Shown here in pieces: positions 26,601-33,436 of a stretch of DNA of 64,000 bases. The notes under the pieces are model-generated. The model searched no databases. It was not told where the DNA came from and worked only from the letters and a program-made list of their open reading frames with translations. Location of the stretch: contig CAZYPN010000001.1 of NCBI GenBank assembly GCA_964649085.1, positions 1 through 64,000 on the forward strand, written 5' to 3'. The position numbers and the translations under genes were made by a program. This stretch comes from JADMJV01 sp964649085 (lineage in GTDB: Bacteria > Vulcanimicrobiota > Xenobia > Xenobiales > JADMJV01). Each line of letters begins with the position of its first letter. Position 1 is the first letter of the stretch.

Positions 26601-26955
26601 GCAGGCGCAGGCGGATCGGGTCGATGACCGTTTCCTGGGTGTCGTCCTGCTCGGGAAAGTGCACCACCTCGTGCAGGTGCTCGGCTCGCAGGCAGTTCCT
26701 CAAGTCCTGGGTGAGTCGTTCGGCGCTCTCGGAACTGGGCGTCAGCCACAGCACCGGCAGCGACCAGCGGTCTCGGCAGTACAGGCCCAACATCAGTCGC
26801 GATGAGCCGACCAGGCCGCTGCAGCTTACCGCCTTGCGTTCTTCGAGGCAGCTGCCGAACTGCAGGCTCTCGGGCCGCTCGCTGAAGGTTTCCAGGGCCC
26901 GCCCCCACTCAGGCCACAACTGGTCTCGCAGGAGACCTCGGGTGGTTTGTAACAT
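23674..26955 (-). CDS. mfd: Transcription-repair coupling factor
   Basis: 1093 residues, close to the usual ~1150. Mfd releases RNA polymerase stalled at lesions and recruits UvrABC. The N-terminal UvrB-like half has PEQDDTQ and LIVSSIKALLQ; the central CarD-like RNAP-binding domain starts at LEPGQLVVHLQHGIGRYLGV. The translocase has the P-loop GDVGYGKTEVALRAAF, ALVPTT-type motif Ia, IIDEEHRFG (DEEH), MTATPIPRTLNLALMG, and QLYQLRGRVGRS. The C-terminal TRCF domain is also present. It is transcribed divergently from the GAF/GGDEF-like gene, with the 88-base gap holding both promoters. Confidence 0.98.
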   Translation of the reverse strand: MLQTTRGLLRDQLWPEWGRALETFSERPESLQFGSCLEERKAVSCSGLVGSSRLMLGLYCRDRWSLPVLWLTPSSESAERLTQDLRNCLRAEHLHEVVHFPEQDDTQETVIDPIRLRLLDQLASSSTTPRLIVSSIKALLQTTLSPDQLQRGRLEIRRGESIDRDTVVELLVAEGYSRTGMVERRAEFSMRGGILDIFPVTGDPVRLELFGDEVESIRIFDKDSQRSLLDVERVELLPARHSEDEGKRLSDFLPRGTLAVLEEPSQLRLQAMEWAHEGWGGQWGDVLGLLAGFQPVYLTSWANPSWDTIARPEHSVEYPAQAQAALPNRVEGLLQVLPRLLEQGQRPLLVSLQHSRLKELCQERQLEVDVVNGSLSEGFRLGQLEVFSDREITGAVRRRRPTNKAERGSLIRLEELEPGQLVVHLQHGIGRYLGVKSLVVQGNARDFLHLEYARGDGVFVPVEQFDLVQRYQGIDSDLAKLSRMGTQEWSKARAKVREDAEKMAQELLKLYAQRETSRSHPFPPDTPWQREMEEAFPWQETDDQLRVIEEVKLDMERARPMERLVCGDVGYGKTEVALRAAFKAAIEGRQVAVLVPTTVLAHQHYQTFCERLAAFPVRIDMLSRFRSAKEQKATLAKLAEGEVDIVVGTHRILSKDVQFKQLGLLIIDEEHRFGVRQKERIKEFKANVDVLAMTATPIPRTLNLALMGIRDMSVIETPPEDRVPIKTYLFESHPDILKGAITRELSREGQVFVIHNRIEGIERLAQDLRRLLPNARVAVGHGQMDEEALEKLLMDFLQGEYDVLVSTTIIESGVDIPNVNTIIINNAHHFGLAQLYQLRGRVGRSSRQAYCYLLVPPQRELSEEALKRLETIRDFTHLGAGYQIALRDLEIRGAGDILGREQSGSIAAVGFELYCRMLNEAVQQMRGEQPEQAEPEETPVVVEIPVAACLPESYVQDSRQKVALYKKIAACRKLQELREVESELRDRFGPAPTEAQNLLQMMEIRLRARGLEIPAVRVKEGKLQLVVPFLKPLTLKEKQKIWEITGWKTFEEPMTWLFGSLFGVAAGPPVYPPAPEMLHKILSLLHFLEGRPR

Positions 26956-27043
26956 GGCGCCCTCTTACCCATCGGCCTCAGGCTTTATCCCGTAAGCAGA
27001 AATCCGCAAGGGGACAGAGCAAAGCTGAAGAACCTGCAGCCTG

Positions 27044-28930
27044 ATGGAGGAGAGCGAGGAGTCATCGGGGGGCAGCAGTCGCCTCCGGCTGTTTTTGATC
27101 GCCACGCGCCTGGCTGGCGTAGTGCTGGGCCTCGCGTTGACGGGAATGCACTCCGACGCCCCCAACCTTCCTCCGGTTCTCAAACCCAACATCAATTTAC
27201 TCACGGCGGCCGTGCTCTGCTATCAGATCCTGGGATGCGTGCTGACCCAGGTGGCACGCGGGGCGCTGGCAGCGATTCTTCTGGTTATGGACGTGGGCAT
27301 TGGTTTTGCCCTGGGTTGGATCTTTGGCGCCCCCTACCTGCTGCTGGGCTTCACTCTACCGGTGCTCGAAGCCGCCTGTTTCTTCAGCGTGCTGGCCGGG
27401 ATTTTCATGGCCGTCATCGGCGGGGTCTTTTTCGGGGGGCTGCTGGCCTTTCCACTGCTCAGTAAGCTGCGCGACGCCACCGACCCTCTGGTGGCGCGAC
27501 ATTCGCTTCAGCTGATAGGGGTCGAGGGCACATTCTCGTTGATTTTGCTCTATCTGTGCAACCTGGCTCTGGGCGAGAATCGTCAGCGTTTGCAGTTTAT
27601 CGAAGAAGTGGCCCAGCAAAAAGAGCTGCTCTACCAGGAAATGCACAAAAAGACTCAGGACATCGGCAAAATCTATGCCGAGGTGGGCGAAGTGGTTCCC
27701 GAACTCGAGAAAAAGCTCAAGGCGGCTGAACAAAAGGCGCGCGCCGAAGAAATGGCCCGGCTCGAGGTAGAAGATCAGTTGATTCAGGCGGTCGAAGACC
27801 TCGACAAGATGAAGCTCGCCAGTCAGCATCTTGAACACGCTGGTGGTCAGCGCCAGCTCTCGCTTGAAGAAGAGCTGCGCAAAGTGAAGAATCAGGCCGA
27901 AAAGGACAAATTCGTGGCCCAGAAGCGTCTGGAGCGAGAAATGCGCCTCTTCAGCGTGCTCAAGGAATTGACGGGCAACCTGGCCCTGAACGACACGCTG
28001 CTGGCCCTGACCAATCAACTGCAGACGGTGCTGCCTTCGCAGTCGTGCGTCATTTTTCTGGTCGACGAAGTGGACGGTCAGCGAGAGCTTTACCCCGAGG
28101 TGGCCGCCAGCCCCTACACCGACGCCTTCCGCAATCGCGTGCTGCAGATGGGCGAGGAGGCTCCGGGCTATTGTGTGGCCCGGGTTCGGCCGCTGCGCAT
28201 CGAGAACGGGGCCGTGCAGGTGGAGGGCAAAACCATCAGCACTTTGACGCCTTATGAGAAGAGCGCGCTGATATGCCCGCTTAAGGGTGGCGAGGAGGTG
28301 CTTGGAGCCGTTTATTTGGGGCGCACCGACGCCAACGAGTTCTCACCTGAGGAGCAAGAGTTGCTGCTGCGCATCTGCGAACTGGCGGGCACCGCCCTGG
28401 GCAACTCGATGGAGTATCAGCGTCATATTCAGAAAGGGCTGCACGACCCGGTAACTCATCTCTACAATGCCCTCTACCTTGAGGAGCGTCTCAAAGAAGA
28501 GGTCATGCGGGGTCGCCGCTACACTTACCCCGTCAGCCTGATTCTGCTCGACCTCGACGGCTTTGCCGAGGCTTTCGAGCGGGTAGGCGAGGCTGCCGGT
28601 CACCGCATTTTGAACGGTGTGGCCGATATCATCCGCCAGGCCACTCGCGAAACCGACGTGCCCTCGCGGATCGAGAATGATGACTTCGGTATTCTTTGCG
28701 TCCACACCGATCGCGAGCGAGCCCGGGCAGTGGCCGAGCGCATCCGCGCGGCCGTGGAGAAGTCGGTTTTTGGAGCCCAGCAGCAGATGGTGCGGCTGAC
28801 GGCCTCGATCGGCATCGCCGGTATCCCTCACGACGCTACCAATGAGGAGGGGCTGCAGAAACGCGCACTGGACGCCCTGGAACGAGCCCGAACCCAGGGT
28901 GGCAATCGGGTGTGCGCCTGGGACAACTAG
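27044..28930 (+). CDS. Membrane protein with coiled coil, GAF and degenerate GGDEF domain
   Basis: 628 residues. Five or six membrane helices occupy ~15-185 (a glycine-rich MAVIGGVFFGGLLAF helix among them). A coiled coil follows (~195-305, LEKKLKAAEQKARAEEMARLE), then a GAF domain (~310-460, with LPSQSCVIFLVDEV and ALICPLKGGEEVLGAVYLGR) and a C-terminal GGDEF-like domain (~470-625). In that domain LILLDLDGFAEAFERVGEAAGHRIL keeps the fold, but the GGDEF loop is IENDDF, so di-GMP synthesis is unlikely. It probably senses a signal and works as a receptor or dimerising scaffold. It converges with pth, overlapping by four bases. Confidence 0.85.
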   Translation: MEESEESSGGSSRLRLFLIATRLAGVVLGLALTGMHSDAPNLPPVLKPNINLLTAAVLCYQILGCVLTQVARGALAAILLVMDVGIGFALGWIFGAPYLLLGFTLPVLEAACFFSVLAGIFMAVIGGVFFGGLLAFPLLSKLRDATDPLVARHSLQLIGVEGTFSLILLYLCNLALGENRQRLQFIEEVAQQKELLYQEMHKKTQDIGKIYAEVGEVVPELEKKLKAAEQKARAEEMARLEVEDQLIQAVEDLDKMKLASQHLEHAGGQRQLSLEEELRKVKNQAEKDKFVAQKRLEREMRLFSVLKELTGNLALNDTLLALTNQLQTVLPSQSCVIFLVDEVDGQRELYPEVAASPYTDAFRNRVLQMGEEAPGYCVARVRPLRIENGAVQVEGKTISTLTPYEKSALICPLKGGEEVLGAVYLGRTDANEFSPEEQELLLRICELAGTALGNSMEYQRHIQKGLHDPVTHLYNALYLEERLKEEVMRGRRYTYPVSLILLDLDGFAEAFERVGEAAGHRILNGVADIIRQATRETDVPSRIENDDFGILCVHTDRERARAVAERIRAAVEKSVFGAQQQMVRLTASIGIAGIPHDATNEEGLQKRALDALERARTQGGNRVCAWDN

Positions 28931-29499
28931 CCGTTAAAACGGTTCATGGTGGTCTGGATGCCGTGTTCCAGCCAGCACTCCAGGCAGTCGCAGGTGCGCT
29001 CGAGCATGCGCTCGAGGGCCTCGCGTTCGCTGCTTTGAAAGCGACCCAGTACGAAATTGGCCGGGTCCCAGCCGCTGGGCACGGGTCCTATGCCCATACG
29101 GAGGCGGGGAAAGTTCTGTCCGCCCAGTTCGGCAATCAGGCTTTTCAGGCCGTTGTGTCCCCCGGCGCTGCCCGAGGCGCGAAGACGCAGGGTTTCCATC
29201 GGCAGGGCAAAGTCATCGACGATGCACAGAATCTCGGGCACTTCCAGCGGTGTCTGCCGACGCATAGCGTTGACGGCCTGTCCCGACAGATTCATGTAGG
29301 TCATGGGCTTGCACAAGAACACCTGCAGGTCTCCGCGCCGACCTGAGATCGCCTCGTGGTTGCCCTTGTTCTTCCACTGCGGCCAACCCCAGCGCTGACG
29401 CAGTCGGTCCAGCACCATGAAGCCGACGTTGTGGCGGGTTTCGGTATATTGGGAGCCAGGGTTCCCCAGCCCCACCAGGGCGCGCGCATTGGAAGCCAT
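28927..29499 (-). CDS. pth: Peptidyl-tRNA hydrolase
   Basis: 190 residues from the ATG at 29499; the long upstream open frame is not part of the protein. Pth frees tRNA from prematurely released peptidyl-tRNA. Features: LVGLGNPGSQYTETRHNVGF with the catalytic His23, CKPMTYMNLSGQAV, DDFALPMETLRLRASGSAGGHNGLKSL and GQNFPRLRMGIG. All expected catalytic and tRNA-binding residues are visible. It is divergent from the sulfotransferase gene with only a 59-base gap. Confidence 0.97.
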   Translation of the reverse strand: MASNARALVGLGNPGSQYTETRHNVGFMVLDRLRQRWGWPQWKNKGNHEAISGRRGDLQVFLCKPMTYMNLSGQAVNAMRRQTPLEVPEILCIVDDFALPMETLRLRASGSAGGHNGLKSLIAELGGQNFPRLRMGIGPVPSGWDPANFVLGRFQSSEREALERMLERTCDCLECWLEHGIQTTMNRFNG

Positions 29500-29558
29500 G
29501 GGCGAGCAATTCCCAGCCCCGGTCAGGGAACCTGCCTTCGAGAGAGAAGGCGTCGGCC

Positions 29559-30332
29559 ATGGTGTCCCGTCTCTACGAGGCTTACTTTTGCGCTCGCAGC
29601 CTCTGGCCTCATCGCAGTGTGCCCCGACCGTTTGCGGTGGTTTCTCAGGCGCGCAGCGGCAGTCAGCTGCTGCGAGGGCTGTTGAACCAGCATCCCCAGC
29701 TGTGGTGCGAGGGCGAAGTGATGCTGCGCTTTGTCCAGACGCGCTGGCCGCGGATGCTTTTCCCGGCTGCTTATTTGGAGGGGTTGGCCAGTCGCTGTGG
29801 CCTTCGGGTTTACGGCTGTCTCTTGCGGCAGTCGCAGTTGTGGCGCTGCTGTCCCGACTCTCAGAGTTTCCCCTCGGAACTGGCCCGGCGTGGCTGGCAA
29901 CTGATCCACCTGCAGCGGGGTAATCGGGTGCGTCTGGCGCTGTCTTTTCTGCGGGCCGAGGCCTTGCAGCGCTGGCACCTGGAACGAGGCCGTGGGGCCG
30001 TGGCCGAGCGGCCCTACATCTCTCCCCGCTCCTTGCTGGATTACCTGCGCTGGACCGATCAGGCTCGCACTTTTGAGAATGAGGCCATGAGTCGGGTAGC
30101 GGCGCTGAAGCTGTTTTACGAGCAGGATCTGCAGCCCCAGCAGCGCCATCAGGCCACGGCCGACCGAGTCTTTGAGTTTCTCGGGCTGCCCTCGGCTCCG
30201 GTGCAGGCGCCGCTACGCCGCACCGGCGAAGGGCCCATTTCCGAGTTGGTGTCGAACTGGCAACAGCTGGTCGAGGTCCTACGGGACACGAGTTATGCAC
30301 AGGAGTTGAGCGATTTATGGACGAGTCCCTGA
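29559..30332 (+). CDS. Sulfotransferase family protein
   Basis: 257 residues. The 5'-phosphosulfate-binding loop is SQARSGSQLLRGLLNQHP near residue 30, typical of bacterial sulfotransferases in the Stf0/Sulfotransfer group. The 3'-phosphate-binding region is RGWQLIHLQRGNRVRLALSFL (~125-145), and a C-terminal FEFLGLPSAP segment is family-like. It would move sulfate from PAPS to a carbohydrate, lipid or small metabolite; the acceptor is unknown. Its end overlaps the PilT-like/DUF1963 gene by 16 bases. A sulfatase-like gene lies further along the opposite strand. Confidence 0.8.
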   Translation: MVSRLYEAYFCARSLWPHRSVPRPFAVVSQARSGSQLLRGLLNQHPQLWCEGEVMLRFVQTRWPRMLFPAAYLEGLASRCGLRVYGCLLRQSQLWRCCPDSQSFPSELARRGWQLIHLQRGNRVRLALSFLRAEALQRWHLERGRGAVAERPYISPRSLLDYLRWTDQARTFENEAMSRVAALKLFYEQDLQPQQRHQATADRVFEFLGLPSAPVQAPLRRTGEGPISELVSNWQQLVEVLRDTSYAQELSDLWTSP

Positions 30333-31588
30333 GGGAAGCGCTGGCCCCGGCTTTTCAAAGCTGGCATTCGGTTTTCATCTGCGGCGGTGGACCCCAGGAC
30401 TTCGTGGATAGGTTGGTCCAGTTGCTGGCGCTACAGCCGCGCGAGTACACCCTGGCGCTCCTGACCTCCCAGGTAGAGGTGGCCGGGTTGCCCGATCATG
30501 TGCGGTGCTTTGCCCTGGACGACATGGAGGGCACCGATTTCCTGCGCTCGGCCTCGCGCCAGGACCCGGACTGTGTGGTGCTCGATGCTCGCGCTCTGGC
30601 GGCAGCCGAGATGGCCCTGCAATTGCGCCAGACGGGCCACCGGCTGATTCTACACCTGGAGGCGCCACCAGCCCAGGCTTTCGAGGCCTTTATAGCAGCG
30701 CTGGCCGGGAAGAATTCCGATTTCCCTGCCCCGATGTTGCGTGAGATGCTGGCCAGAGACTACTTCTGGGGCAGCGATGGGGTGTGGCAGGTAGACCGTC
30801 AGGGGGAATTATCGCCCGTGCTGACTCGCCTGGAAGGGAAATGGCTGCGTCACCAAGGGACGCAGACCGAGCCATCTGCTCCGTCCCAACCTGTGGACGC
30901 TGATTCTCGAGTCGTTCTCGGGGACGACGAGGTGCAGGCCCTGCGTCAGCGCTGGGGTCACCTGCGACGCCCCGCCTGGCGCCCGGTTGTGGGGGCCGAG
31001 GGGGCCTCGCTGCTGGGGGGGGCGGCCTGGCTGGGCGCCGACGAGCCGTGGCCCTGCTGTGGCGACTGCGCCTCACCTCTGCAAGCTGTGCTCCAGCTGC
31101 GGTTGGCCGATTTACCCAAGCCCGCCACGGAACTGCTGGGAACCTCCGGCTGGCTGCAGTTTTTCTATTGTGTGGACCCGGGCTGCCCGTCGCCCGAGGC
31201 CTGGACCACCACCGCCCAAAATCGACTGGCGCGCTGGTTGGACCAGGCGGAGCGACAGCAAGAGCCGCCGCAGAACTATGGCTACGAGCAGGCACGCATC
31301 CAGGGCTGGGAAGAAATCGAGGACTGGCCCGACTGGGCCGATGTGCAGCTCGAAGAGGCCGAGCACGAGGCCCTGCCTAACGAACGGGGCGACAAGCTGA
31401 TGGGTTGGCCGGCCTGGGCCCAGGCTTCCGAGGTGCCACCCTGTCCCGATTGCGGCCAACCGATGACGATGGTGTTCCAGGTCAATGCCGAGGGCTTTTT
31501 CCCCCAGCTGTTTGCAGCCGACGGCACGGGGCATCTCTTCGCCTGTTCTCAGCATCGGCGACTGGCCTTCAGTTGGGCCTGCGGCTAG
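30317..31588 (+). CDS. Fusion of a degenerate PilT/GspE-like ATPase domain with DUF1963 (YwqG-like)
   Basis: 423 residues. Residues ~15-135 follow the order of PilT/GspE ATPases: SVFICGGGP (Walker A place), YTLALLTSQVEVAGLPDHVRCF (where PilT has the EDPVEY strand), DFLRSASRQDPDCVVLDARALAAAEMALQLRQTGHRLILHLEA (the RQDPDxIxxGExRDxETAxxAxxxxTGHL motif). The Walker A lysine, Walker B glutamate and Asp/His boxes are replaced, so it cannot hydrolyse ATP. Residues ~205-423 are a DUF1963 domain: LLGGAAWLGADEPWPCCGDCASPLQ, GDKLMGWPAWAQASEVPPCPDCGQPM, with paired cysteines that could bind zinc. Role unknown; a scaffold or inhibitor linked to pilus motors is one idea. Confidence 0.7.
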   Translation: MDESLREALAPAFQSWHSVFICGGGPQDFVDRLVQLLALQPREYTLALLTSQVEVAGLPDHVRCFALDDMEGTDFLRSASRQDPDCVVLDARALAAAEMALQLRQTGHRLILHLEAPPAQAFEAFIAALAGKNSDFPAPMLREMLARDYFWGSDGVWQVDRQGELSPVLTRLEGKWLRHQGTQTEPSAPSQPVDADSRVVLGDDEVQALRQRWGHLRRPAWRPVVGAEGASLLGGAAWLGADEPWPCCGDCASPLQAVLQLRLADLPKPATELLGTSGWLQFFYCVDPGCPSPEAWTTTAQNRLARWLDQAERQQEPPQNYGYEQARIQGWEEIEDWPDWADVQLEEAEHEALPNERGDKLMGWPAWAQASEVPPCPDCGQPMTMVFQVNAEGFFPQLFAADGTGHLFACSQHRRLAFSWACG

Positions 31589-31624
31589 ATAATCCAGCGC
31601 CGATCTGGTCTATTCACGCGGACG

Positions 31625-33355
31625 TTACTGGCCGACGCCGTGCCGCAGTGCCTCGCGCACTTTCTCGCAGAGTTGAGCCTGACTGAACGGCTTTTGAACG
31701 ATGGGCATTTCGCCCTCCAGGAGGCCGCTTTCGATGGCGTAGTGGCTGGTGTATCCAGACATGTAGAGCACGGGCAGCGACGGTTTCTGTGCGTGCAAAT
31801 GTCGCACGAATTCGGGTCCCCCCATCACGGGCATGACCACGTCGGTGAGAATGAGCTCTGGCTCAGGAGTCAGGCTGTGGAATTCCTGCAGGGCGAGTTC
31901 GCTACTGGCGTAGGCATGCACCGTATAGCCACGGTTGCGAAGAATTCTTGACGTCAGCGGCAACAGTAAGGGGTCGTCCTCCACCAGCAGGATGCACTCT
32001 CCGCCGCTCGACGAAGCCGGCGCCACCGTGGTTGTCTGCGCTTTGGAAACAGGGTCCTGGGTGCTGGGCAAATACATTTTGAAGGTAGAGCCATAAGCTT
32101 CCTCGCTGTAGACGTGCAGATCTCCGCCCAGCTGGCGGACGATGCCGTAGACCGTCGCCAGGCCCAGGCCGGATCCTTTGCCTACTTCTTTGGTGGTAAA
32201 GAAGGGCTCAAAAATTCTCGCCAGGATTTCTGGACGCATTCCGGAGCCCGTGTCGCTAACGGCCATCAGCGCGTAGCTTCCCGGTTGGAGATGAAGCTGA
32301 GTGGCGAGGTCACCTTCGGAGAGTTCCACCAGGTGGCTTTCAATGGTCAACTTGCCGCCTCGCGGCATCGCGTCGCGAGCGTTGACTGCCAGGTTCAGCA
32401 AGATTTGCTCGAGCTGGCCCGGATCGGCCTCGACCCTGGGCGAGATCGGAGCAAGCTGAAGGCTGACCACGATGTCGGTTCCCAGCATTCTTTGCAGCAG
32501 CTTCAGGGTACGCTCAATAACCGGGTTAAGCTCCAATACCTGGCGGCACATGACCTGGTGGCGAGCGAAGGCCAGGAGTTGCTGGGTCAGGGTCGTGGCC
32601 GTTTCGGTGGCTTGAAGGATGTGCCGGACGTCCTGTTCCGCAGCGGAACCAACGGCGACTTCGGCCAGCAGAAACTCGGCGTGCCCGCGCACGGCGCTCA
32701 GCACGTTGTTGAAGTCGTGGGCCACGCCGCCTGCAAGTCGGCCGATGGCCTCCATCTTCTGGGCCTGGCGCAGCTCGTGTTCCAGTCGTTTGCGATCGGC
32801 CAGTTCTTGCTGGGAACGTTCATAGAGCGCGGCGTACTCTTCAGCCTTCCTCTTCAGGTCTTGATAGAGGTCCACGTTGGCCAGCGCCAGGGCTGTGCAG
32901 TCGGCCAGGGTCTGCAAGAGCCACATTTCCCTTTGCGTAGCCGCATGAGTCGAGGCCCAGTATACTCCAATGGCCGCCAGTGGGTCCTCGCGGCGCACAG
33001 GCACCATGGCCAGGCTTTTGACAAAAGTGGGACGGTAGGCGTCGGCCGGAATTCTTGAATCGGCATAGATGTCTTCGATGGCCACCGCCCGTTTGTGTAG
33101 CATCGCCCAACCCGAGATGCAGGCTTGCAAAGGAAAACGCTTGCCTTTCCAGAGGGGAGCGATAGCGTCCTCGTCGACGTAGAAGCACTGATCGGCGTCG
33201 CGAAGAATGAAGGTCGCGCCATCTGACGTAGCCAACTCCCGGGCCACCTGGCGCACGATCTGCATGACATCATTCAAGCAACGCGCCTGAGAAAGGCCAC
33301 GAATGGAATTCAGCAGGCGCGACAGATCGGCTTGGGATTCAAAATGGTCGCTCAA
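31625..33355 (-). CDS. Cytoplasmic hybrid histidine kinase (GAF, HisKA, HATPase, receiver)
   Basis: 576 residues, no membrane segments. A GAF domain spans ~10-165, followed by a short coiled coil. HisKA has AIGRLAGGVAHDFNNVLS with the phosphorylated His213; the ATPase has LLNLAVNARDAMPRGG (N box), VSDTGSGMRPEILARIFEPFFTTKEVGKGSGLGLATVYG (G1/F/G2). The C-terminal receiver (~450-570) has ECILLVEDDPLL, the phospho-Asp in ELILTDVVMPVMGG and PIVQKPFS with the switch lysine. It senses a soluble ligand or redox state and relays phosphate to its own receiver. No partner regulator lies next to it. Confidence 0.93.
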   Translation of the reverse strand: MSDHFESQADLSRLLNSIRGLSQARCLNDVMQIVRQVARELATSDGATFILRDADQCFYVDEDAIAPLWKGKRFPLQACISGWAMLHKRAVAIEDIYADSRIPADAYRPTFVKSLAMVPVRREDPLAAIGVYWASTHAATQREMWLLQTLADCTALALANVDLYQDLKRKAEEYAALYERSQQELADRKRLEHELRQAQKMEAIGRLAGGVAHDFNNVLSAVRGHAEFLLAEVAVGSAAEQDVRHILQATETATTLTQQLLAFARHQVMCRQVLELNPVIERTLKLLQRMLGTDIVVSLQLAPISPRVEADPGQLEQILLNLAVNARDAMPRGGKLTIESHLVELSEGDLATQLHLQPGSYALMAVSDTGSGMRPEILARIFEPFFTTKEVGKGSGLGLATVYGIVRQLGGDLHVYSEEAYGSTFKMYLPSTQDPVSKAQTTTVAPASSSGGECILLVEDDPLLLPLTSRILRNRGYTVHAYASSELALQEFHSLTPEPELILTDVVMPVMGGPEFVRHLHAQKPSLPVLYMSGYTSHYAIESGLLEGEMPIVQKPFSQAQLCEKVREALRHGVGQ

Positions 33356-33386
33356 AGGTTGTCCTTAAATTGGCCAGTAATCTAGA

Positions 33387-33392
33387 ATTGTA
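33387..33392 (-). promoter_or_regulatory. Possible -10 box for the hybrid kinase gene
   Basis: On the minus strand, TACAAT occurs 32 bases before the kinase start codon in an unusually A/T-rich gap (33356-33436). No good -35 hexamer was found at 16-18 bases, so this is a weak call. Confidence 0.2.
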
Positions 33393-33436
33393 GCACACCT
33401 GGGTTTTATTTTGGAAGCGGAAAATTATGTATTTCT

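Noticed and set aside
29500..30300. N-terminal extension of pth to 457 residues
   Set aside because: The extra 267 residues are antisense to the sulfotransferase gene and unlike Pth, which fits exactly from the ATG at 29499.
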